DNA from: Oscillospiraceae bacterium | Lineage (GTDB): Bacteria; Bacillota; Clostridia; Oscillospirales; Ruminococcaceae | Assembly (NCBI GenBank): GCA_031253365.1 | Contig: JAIRWE010000063.1 | Span: 1 to 10,898 of the forward strand | Direction of reading: 5' to 3' | Length of the DNA: 10,898 nucleotides | Part shown: positions 6,189 to 10,898 of the stretch, piece by piece | How the letters are laid out: each line of letters opens with the position of its first letter | Position numbering within the stretch: position 1 is the first letter of the stretch | Program-made: the position numbers and the translations under genes | Notes under the pieces: generated by a model | What the model was told of the DNA's origin: nothing | The model's input: only the letters and a program-made list of their open reading frames with translations | The model's database searches: none

Positions 6189-8020
6189 TCGGCGACGGCG
6201 GGCTTCGCCCCCAATTCGGACGCGTATTCCCATATAGCGCCGTAATTTCGGACGTACAGAATAAAACCGCCTATATAGTGCTGAACGTCGTCTATCCTGC
6301 AACGGAAGCTGTCGTTCCTCGTCACAAACCCGTTTACGATATGCGACGGATTTTTCAGATACATTGCCAATTCGGGATAAGCGAAAGCGTTAATGTTGTA
6401 ATCCGCCCTTTCAATGAGGGTTTCGATAAACGCTTTTTCGTCGAACCCGTTTCCAAGGTATTCAACGTGAACATCGCTGTTTTTGAGCCTGTCATATAAT
6501 TCAAATCCCGCCAATAAAAGCTCCGCGGTAATCGGGGTTTGAACGCCCTGATTTCTTATTTTATCCAAATTTACCTGAATGTTCCTCAGACCGAACTCAA
6601 AATACTTTTCGTCGGGGGCGAACTTGGTTATCTCGTTGGCGGCGTAAGACAGCCAGTGGTCGCGGTAGGAAGTGTAGTCCTCTTTTATGAAAAGCTCCAT
6701 GGCCTTTTTTGCGCCTTCAAGGAACCGCTCATCGCCGAAGCGGTCGTACAGTTTGACGAGCGCGAACGTCGCCTCGCCGTCGTAATACACGGTTCTGAAT
6801 TGCTCTTTCCCGCTGAAATCATCGTGTTCGGACTCGTTATAGTACAAAACGTGATAAAATCTCCCGTCGCCGTCCTGCAATTCCAAAATTCCGTTGCCTA
6901 TCTTCATGGCTATGTCGTCATATTCGTCCGTATCGAAAATCTCCATATAATCCAGTATGGGAAGCAGGGAAATACCGTTCGCGCCGATTTTTATCTCGTT
7001 GTCCTTCCTTTCGATTATATACGCGGTATTTTCGTCCTTGTGCGCCGCCTCGCCGACAAGATACCCGACGGCTTTCCTTATCGGTTCCGTCAACGTCTTA
7101 TCGCCCGTCGTCCTGTAAGTCTGCAACAGGCTCCATGTAGTCCCGGCGTGACGCAGAATATTATAATCGGGGATTTCCATATCGGTTATGGGGAAGTATC
7201 CGTAAATGTACGCGCCGTCGCTTTTTTGCAGATTTACGAGATAATTCGCGCCGCGCGTTACTATATCGGTCATATAGTCCTTATCGAGATTGCCGACTTC
7301 CCGCCGCCCGTAATTGTTGTTCGGTTCGTCGGCAAGCGTATAAAAATTCTCGCCGTCGTAAAAATATCCGCGACAGGAAAATAATATCAACTCGTCGGGA
7401 ATGCTTTTCAAAGAGCCGCGATTATATTCCTTCATGTATTCCTTAACCAATTTCGCGCGAAACCCGAAAGTGTCCTTATAGTCAATCAGACGATTGCCGT
7501 TTAATTCGGCTTCAAGCAAAGCCGTCTTAAACTCGCTGTCAAAAGCCACGCCGTACCTGAAATACCCCCACTCCCCCCTTGACAGCGACTTAACGTAAGC
7601 GGGGAAGTCGTCGTGGGACATGGTCTGCTTATTATTGACAATATCGGCTCTTATACAAACGGCGTCGGCAACCCTGTCGCTGACCGCGGTATGCGCCTTT
7701 TGCGCGGCGGAATCCCACGCGCCGTTAAGATTCGGCTTCGTGGCGCTTACCACGTCCGCGCGCGCGTTTTCGTACCCGACGGAAATAAAAACGGTATAGG
7801 TTTCGGTTCCGCCCAATTCCTCCCCGATGTTCTTTTCAAGCGATTTGTCGGAAAAGACATACTCTTTCAGCGCCCGCGCCTTGGCTTCAAACCCCGCCGC
7901 CTGTATTCCGCCGTTAAACGTATGCGCGTACAGCACCACCACCGCCGCCGCGATTAAAATTAAGGCGGCCGCAAGAAAGCCGGCGTTCGATTTTGTTTTG
8001 GTTTTCACTTTTTTGTCCAT
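6185..8020 (-). CDS. Membrane-anchored protein with probable C-terminal alpha/alpha-toroid domain, 611 aa
   Basis: I do not recognise a named family. A Lys-rich N-terminus (KKVKTKTK) precedes one hydrophobic helix (about 14-32), which without a clear cleavage site reads as a signal anchor. The rest (35-611) should therefore lie outside the membrane. Residues 45-245 look like a separate alpha/beta domain. From about 250 to 595 the sequence shows helical-repeat features typical of six-hairpin or terpenoid-cyclase-like toroids: ANYLVNLQKSDGAY (258-271), RHAGTTWSLLQTY (290-302), YYDGEATFALVKLYDRFGD (412-430), and FRCRIDDVQHYIGGFILY (572-589). Such folds occur in glycoside hydrolases, epimerases and lyases, so a carbohydrate substrate is a reasonable guess only. 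ATG at 8020 has GAGG (8031-8034) ten bases upstream. It lies 19 bp after the lipoprotein gene and overlaps ispE by 4 bp. Confidence 0.85.
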   Translation of the reverse strand: MDKKVKTKTKSNAGFLAAALILIAAAVVVLYAHTFNGGIQAAGFEAKARALKEYVFSDKSLEKNIGEELGGTETYTVFISVGYENARADVVSATKPNLNGAWDSAAQKAHTAVSDRVADAVCIRADIVNNKQTMSHDDFPAYVKSLSRGEWGYFRYGVAFDSEFKTALLEAELNGNRLIDYKDTFGFRAKLVKEYMKEYNRGSLKSIPDELILFSCRGYFYDGENFYTLADEPNNNYGRREVGNLDKDYMTDIVTRGANYLVNLQKSDGAYIYGYFPITDMEIPDYNILRHAGTTWSLLQTYRTTGDKTLTEPIRKAVGYLVGEAAHKDENTAYIIERKDNEIKIGANGISLLPILDYMEIFDTDEYDDIAMKIGNGILELQDGDGRFYHVLYYNESEHDDFSGKEQFRTVYYDGEATFALVKLYDRFGDERFLEGAKKAMELFIKEDYTSYRDHWLSYAANEITKFAPDEKYFEFGLRNIQVNLDKIRNQGVQTPITAELLLAGFELYDRLKNSDVHVEYLGNGFDEKAFIETLIERADYNINAFAYPELAMYLKNPSHIVNGFVTRNDSFRCRIDDVQHYIGGFILYVRNYGAIWEYASELGAKPAVAE

Positions 8021-8039
8021 TTACAGGCAACCTCTGTGA

Positions 8040-9404
8040 TTACATACCGGAATCCGGCGTCCCCGCGTCGGAGGAATCCGGCGTCCCCGCGTCGGAAGGC
8101 GCGGTCGTCGGAACGCTCGTGTCGGACGATTCGGCGGTGTCGGTTTCGGGCGGTTCATCGTCGGAATCGCCTCCCGCGGGAGGTTCCGTTTTGGGGCGTT
8201 CCCCATGCACCACCAAATCGGAGGGGACAAGCTGCGCTTCCGTCAGCGGTTCGGAAAACCTTTTCAGGTTGCTCAAAGCGCTGATTTCAATCCACCTCAT
8301 ATTCAAAACTTCGCTGCTGCCCAACGTCACACCCCTCGGTATTTGAATGGTGCCGAAATTATCCTTCACCTCGCCCTTGAATATTCCGTCGTCTTGGGAG
8401 CGCGTGATGTTTTCATAAAGCGTATCGGTCAGATATTTTACGGAATCATAGTCGTTAATCGCCTCGTTAAGCGGCGTCACCCTCGTCTTACCTTCTTTAA
8501 GCTCGCCCGGCGTAACGCTCCCGGTGAACATTTCGTTTTGTATCAGGCGTACCTGCTCGGTTATGAAAGAGTTCACGTTGAAATAAAACCCCGTAACGTA
8601 ATTTTTAGGGGCGATTTCCTCTAAATTATTGGCGAACGCGATAAATTTGATGTTATTTTCCTCGCAATACCGTATACCGTAATCCGTGCTTTGATACAGC
8701 ATAACGATTTCGTGCCCCTGCGCGACAATGTCGTCAATCGCTTTTATCGTGTCCTGCCGCGAATCGGAGCGCGCCCAGTTTATCGCAACGTCCAAATTTG
8801 CTTGGTTTATCAGTTTTGCCCCGAGTATATAAGAGTTAATAACCCCCGCGTAGTTGTACATTCTGTGGTCGGCGACAACCCCCACCGAACCCTGCTCGAT
8901 AGCCGCCGCAAGCCCGCATATATTGGCCGGTTGATATAAAAGCGGCTGGAAACAGGTCAGGTTCGGATAGGACTTATCCCCCCCGAAGCAGATAAAGCTG
9001 ACGTCGGTGTAATCGCTCGCCGCCTTGTCGCAGCTGTTCGCGAAAAAATCACTGCACGAAACTATAACGGTTACGTCGTGTTCTTTTATCAGCTTATCAA
9101 CCGCGTTCGGGAAATCGCTTACGAGAACGCCCTCAATGTAACAGGTTTCAACGCCGAGATTTTTTTCAAGTTGTAAGCGCGCGTCGTTGAAAATCTTGTT
9201 TATGGTGCCGTTCCCCAAGTTCCCGCTGTAAATGAAACCCACCTTCATCGACGGTTCATCGGGTTCGGCGACCGTCGAATCGCTGTTATCGGTTCCGTCG
9301 CTTTCCCCGCCGCCCCCGCAAGCGGCGAGCATTAAGGCAAGCGACACGGTCAAAGCCAGCGCGCGCGCGATACCCTTCAACAGATATTTTATATTGATTT
9401 TCAT
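8040..9404 (-). CDS. BMP-family (Med/PnrA-like) ABC substrate-binding lipoprotein with disordered C-terminal tail, 454 aa
   Basis: This is a periplasmic-binding-type lipoprotein of the basic membrane protein family, whose studied members (PnrA/TmpC) bind purine nucleosides for ABC import. A signal peptide (1-28) ends in the lipobox LAAC, lipidated Cys29. A Gly/Ser/Asp-rich linker leads into the binding domain (about 54-360), with VGFIYSG (55-61), ELGVETCYIEG-like text near 83-93, INSYILGAKLIN (189-200), INWARSDSRQDTIKAI (208-223) and DGIFKGEVKDNFG (339-351). Residues about 405-454 are a Pro/Thr/Ser/Asp tail unusual for the family, ending in a tandem repeat. ATG at 9404 is chosen over TTG at 9416 because GGAGG (9410-9414) lies 5 bases before the ATG and inside the longer reading. 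It heads the operon (promoter 9446-9474). No permease or ATPase gene is nearby, so its ligand is uncertain. Confidence 0.9.
   Translation of the reverse strand: MKINIKYLLKGIARALALTVSLALMLAACGGGGESDGTDNSDSTVAEPDEPSMKVGFIYSGNLGNGTINKIFNDARLQLEKNLGVETCYIEGVLVSDFPNAVDKLIKEHDVTVIVSCSDFFANSCDKAASDYTDVSFICFGGDKSYPNLTCFQPLLYQPANICGLAAAIEQGSVGVVADHRMYNYAGVINSYILGAKLINQANLDVAINWARSDSRQDTIKAIDDIVAQGHEIVMLYQSTDYGIRYCEENNIKFIAFANNLEEIAPKNYVTGFYFNVNSFITEQVRLIQNEMFTGSVTPGELKEGKTRVTPLNEAINDYDSVKYLTDTLYENITRSQDDGIFKGEVKDNFGTIQIPRGVTLGSSEVLNMRWIEISALSNLKRFSEPLTEAQLVPSDLVVHGERPKTEPPAGGDSDDEPPETDTAESSDTSVPTTAPSDAGTPDSSDAGTPDSGM
8049..8096. repeat. Perfect tandem duplication of a 24-bp unit in the lipoprotein tail
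   Basis: Positions 8049-8072 and 8073-8096 are identical, 24 bp each. On the minus strand they encode two copies of an eight-residue unit (SSDAGTPD register) close to the C-terminus of the binding lipoprotein. Because 24 is a multiple of three, copy number can change without breaking the frame. Such a unit is a candidate variable-number repeat. Confidence 0.97.
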
Positions 9405-9409
9405 GAAAA

Positions 9410-9414
9410 CCTCC
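9410..9414 (-). promoter_or_regulatory. Shine-Dalgarno site fixing the start of the binding lipoprotein
   Basis: GGAGG on the minus strand, 5 bases before ATG at 9404. It rules out the in-frame TTG at 9416, which would place the ribosome site inside the coding sequence. Confidence 0.9.
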
Positions 9415-9445
9415 AAAACAGGTGATTTTAACTGCGTTGCGAGTA

Positions 9446-9474
9446 ATTATATCATAAAACGGCGAAAATGTCAT
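9446..9474 (-). promoter_or_regulatory. Promoter of the minus-strand operon
   Basis: On the minus strand ATGACA (-35, positions 9469-9474; five of six consensus bases) is followed after exactly 17 bases by TATAAT (-10, positions 9446-9451), with a TGA directly before the -10 (extended -10 type). The predicted start is near 9439, leaving a leader of about 35 bases before the lipoprotein ATG. This probably drives the genes from the lipoprotein at least to recG. Confidence 0.85.
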
Positions 9475-9480
9475 TAAAAA

Positions 9481-9499
9481 TTCCAAAAATTTTTTTGAA
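9481..9499. promoter_or_regulatory. A/T-rich quasi-palindrome between divergent promoters (candidate operator or UP element)
   Basis: TTCCAAAAATTTTTTTGAA equals its own reverse complement at 17 of 19 positions. Its centre (9490) is near the midpoint of the 37 bp (9475-9511) that separate the two opposite -35 boxes. It could bind a dimeric regulator acting on both promoters, or simply be an A-tract serving as UP element or bend. The sequence is simple enough that chance symmetry is possible. Confidence 0.4.
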
Positions 9500-9511
9500 A
9501 GAGTCGAAAAT

Positions 9512-9540
9512 TTGACTTGTAACAGTTTTTGTGCTATAAT
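9512..9540 (+). promoter_or_regulatory. Extended -10 promoter of the foldase gene
   Basis: TTGACT (-35, 9512-9517), 17-bp spacer, TATAAT (-10, 9535-9540), with TG at 9532-9533 making an extended -10. Upstream is A/T-rich. The predicted transcription start is near 9547, so the mRNA would begin essentially at the Shine-Dalgarno (9548-9555) and have a leader of only about 14 bases. Confidence 0.92.
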
Positions 9541-9547
9541 TCGTTTC

Positions 9548-9555
9548 GGGAGGGG
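9548..9555 (+). promoter_or_regulatory. Strong Shine-Dalgarno of the foldase gene, at the predicted mRNA 5' end
   Basis: GGGAGGGG lies 5 bases before ATG 9561 and immediately after the predicted transcription start (about 9547). It leaves no room for a leader RNA structure or riboswitch. Confidence 0.85.
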
Positions 9556-9560
9556 AAGCG

Positions 9561-10784
9561 ATGTTAAAAAAATTAAAAGCCTTTGTTTTTCCGCTTGCCG
9601 CCGTTACGGCGCTGACTTCTTGCGGAAACGGGGCGAAGGGCGGCGACGTTGTGGCGTGGGTAACGGCGGATGTCGAAAATTCGGAGTCCATGGAGATAAC
9701 CTACGATTATTTTTATAAAGAATACCGTTATTGGCTCTACGGTATGCAAATCGACGAAAACGACCCCGGGAACGACGATTATACGCGGGCAATGCGCGAG
9801 CAGCTCATAAATTATCAAATCAACGACAAACGGTGTCTTCGCGCGGCGAATGATTACGGGATGGGAGCGAGTTCGCTTACGGACGAGGATTTGGAGCAAA
9901 TCGAGATTAGGGTTGAGGAAACAAAGAACAATCTGCGCGAGAGTATGCGCTCGGAGGCTTATTCGGATTTCGCGAAAGAACCCACGGACGAGCAGCTTTC
10001 GGCGAGGGTTGATATGCTGTATGAGCGTTTTTTGCGCGAAACGGGCATTGACGAGGAAACCATCGGTTCTTGGGGAAGGGACAAGTACATAACGGAAAAG
10101 CTGCTGGAATACGTCGTCAGGGATATTTCCGTTGACGACGCGGAGCTTGGCGCCGCCATATCCGAAATGACGGAAAAGGCGAAAGAGGATTTCGCCGCCG
10201 ACCCGAATGTTTACGTGTATGATTACGCTAATTACAGTGTGTTTATTCCGCCCGGATGCAGGAGTGTCAGGCAAATACTCGTTAAATTAAAGGACGATGT
10301 TATCGAAAGTATCGAAAAGATGCGCGACGACGGCGACGACGAATACGCCGACGAGTACAGGGATTTGTCATTGGAACAAATCAGGGGTAAGGCGCAGGTC
10401 GCCCTCGACAGGCTTGACGCGGGCGAGGATTTCGGGGCGGTTATGAAGGCTGTTTCGGACGACAAAGAGCATATCGAAAGCAAGGAAGGCGTTTACCGTA
10501 TCCCGCCGGGGTTTACTTATTTCGGGCGGGAATATCACGACGCGGTTTTCGCGCTGTCCGCCCCGGGGGAATATTCGCGGCTTGTTCCGACCGACAAGGG
10601 TTGGGTGATTATTGAGTTTGATTCGCTTACCGCTTACACGGACGGGCAATGGGAGGAGGTTCGCGAGGAAGTTCGGGAGCTGCGCCTTGATTATCTGAAG
10701 AACAACCGCAAAACCGATTTTGCCGCCGAGCTGGAAGAAAAATACCCTTACGAGATTGACAAAAAAAGGCTGATGATTGATTAG
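9561..10784 (+). CDS. PrsA/SurA-like lipoprotein foldase with degenerate parvulin domain, 407 aa
   Basis: This is a predicted extracytoplasmic folding factor anchored to the membrane outer face. The signal peptide ends in the lipobox LTSC (18-21), lipidated Cys21. Residues about 45-210 form an acidic helical chaperone-like region (SurA-N/PrsA N-lobe type). A parvulin-like domain spans about 234-355: RQILVKL (237-243), then AQVALDRLDAGEDFGAVMKA (278-297), FGREYHDAVFAL (321-332), and DKGWVIIEF (345-353). The usual parvulin histidines are missing: Gln238 stands where RHILV has His, and Val349 where GYHII has His. An acidic insert (about 244-276) splits the domain. A charged helix (363-395) closes the protein. 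Prolyl isomerase activity is doubtful, but a chaperone role remains plausible. ATG at 9561 has GGGAGGGG five bases upstream. It is divergent from the minus-strand operon. Confidence 0.85.
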   Translation: MLKKLKAFVFPLAAVTALTSCGNGAKGGDVVAWVTADVENSESMEITYDYFYKEYRYWLYGMQIDENDPGNDDYTRAMREQLINYQINDKRCLRAANDYGMGASSLTDEDLEQIEIRVEETKNNLRESMRSEAYSDFAKEPTDEQLSARVDMLYERFLRETGIDEETIGSWGRDKYITEKLLEYVVRDISVDDAELGAAISEMTEKAKEDFAADPNVYVYDYANYSVFIPPGCRSVRQILVKLKDDVIESIEKMRDDGDDEYADEYRDLSLEQIRGKAQVALDRLDAGEDFGAVMKAVSDDKEHIESKEGVYRIPPGFTYFGREYHDAVFALSAPGEYSRLVPTDKGWVIIEFDSLTAYTDGQWEEVREEVRELRLDYLKNNRKTDFAAELEEKYPYEIDKKRLMID

Positions 10785-10898
10785 ACCTCTTGCGAAACTA
10801 AATCGCAATGTCTTTTCGGCTGATTTTCCGTCATACTGCGTTAATTTTTCCTCAAATATCGCGGATATTATCGTCAAAATTGCCTTGTCTGACGAAAA
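10785..10898. other. Non-coding tail after the foldase gene; no gene or terminator recognised
   Basis: The final 114 bp hold no supported gene. A perfect 6-bp inverted repeat with a 3-base loop (AATATC 10855-10860, GATATT 10864-10869) has no T-run and is not a convincing terminator. One minus-strand frame is open from the right edge and runs back into the antisense of the foldase gene; it lacks a credible start here. The stretch starts with ACCTCTTGCGA (10785-10795), similar to part of the repeat at 1201-1225, so it could be the edge of a dispersed repeat. Confidence 0.5.

Noticed and set aside
6189..6302. Upstream extension of ispE by 38 codons
   Set aside because: It is Arg-rich, lies wholly within the preceding coding sequence in another frame, and is absent from the IspE family; ATG 6188 fits the family start and the ATGA overlap.
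6539..7384. Plus-strand open frame of 281 codons opposite the toroid protein
   Set aside because: Antisense shadow; Val/Ile-rich composition comes from reading the opposite strand, and the minus gene has a proper start, ribosome site and operon spacing.
8049..8096. Tandem repeats considered as a CRISPR remnant
   Set aside because: Two directly adjoining in-frame copies with no spacer, inside a coding sequence; this is a simple tandem duplication.
9573..10274. Minus-strand open frame of 233 codons opposite the foldase
   Set aside because: The foldase has a strong promoter, ribosome site, lipobox and parvulin-like motifs; the antisense frame has none.
10855..10869. Perfect inverted repeat AATATC-GCG-GATATT considered as foldase terminator
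   Set aside because: A/T-rich 6-bp stem with no following T-run on either strand; too weak for an intrinsic terminator.
10368..10877. Minus-strand open frame of 169 codons running off the foldase 3' region
   Set aside because: Mostly antisense to the foldase, begins at TTG with no Shine-Dalgarno, and no family resemblance; only its first 30 or so codons lie in unassigned DNA.

Overview
The window reads as a chromosomal segment of a Gram-positive-type anaerobe, most likely a Clostridia-like Bacillota. The reasons are an Asp23/YloU-family protein followed by FakA/YloV and then RecG (the order known from Bacillus yloU-yloV...recG), two lipobox lipoproteins, an MEP-pathway isoprenoid gene, sigma-A-type promoters, and strong Shine-Dalgarno (SD) sites with some TTG/GTG starts. 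TGA, TAA and TAG all act as stops, so the standard bacterial code fits. Species cannot be named from this sequence.

Layout: positions 1-9404 carry eight genes, all on the minus strand. In transcription order they are a BMP-family substrate-binding lipoprotein (8040-9404), a membrane-anchored 611-residue protein with a probable alpha/alpha-toroid domain (6185-8020), ispE (5382-6188), an Asp23/YloU-family protein (4981-5340), fakA (3324-4964), recG (1243-3279), rsmE (419-1168) and a 73-residue single-pass membrane protein (81-302). Spacings from the lipoprotein to recG are -4 to 44 bp, so these six genes probably form one operon driven from 9446-9474. A 74-bp gap before rsmE holds a small structured repeat that looks like a miniature insertion. 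A 116-bp gap before the last gene holds a second good promoter (355-383). The run ends at a strong hairpin (41-61) followed, in the minus direction, by an uninterrupted T-tract of at least 40 bases (seen as poly-A on the plus strand).

On the plus strand, 9561-10784 encodes a PrsA/SurA-like lipoprotein foldase with a very short leader. It is driven by a near-consensus extended -10 promoter (9512-9540) that fires away from the operon promoter. The 37 bp between the two -35 boxes holds an A/T-rich quasi-palindrome. The last 114 bp contain no recognised gene or terminator.

Biologically, the operon mixes envelope functions (nutrient-binding lipoprotein, extracytoplasmic toroid protein, Asp23), lipid metabolism (FakA fatty-acid kinase, IspE isoprenoid kinase) and information processing (RecG, RsmE). 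Most of this is ordinary core genome. The less ordinary parts are the uncharacterised toroid protein coupled to an orphan substrate-binding protein, the foldase lacking both usual parvulin histidines, and the MITE-like 52-bp element. I see no CRISPR, tRNA, rRNA, phage or complete transposon genes, and no convincing new defence-type system.
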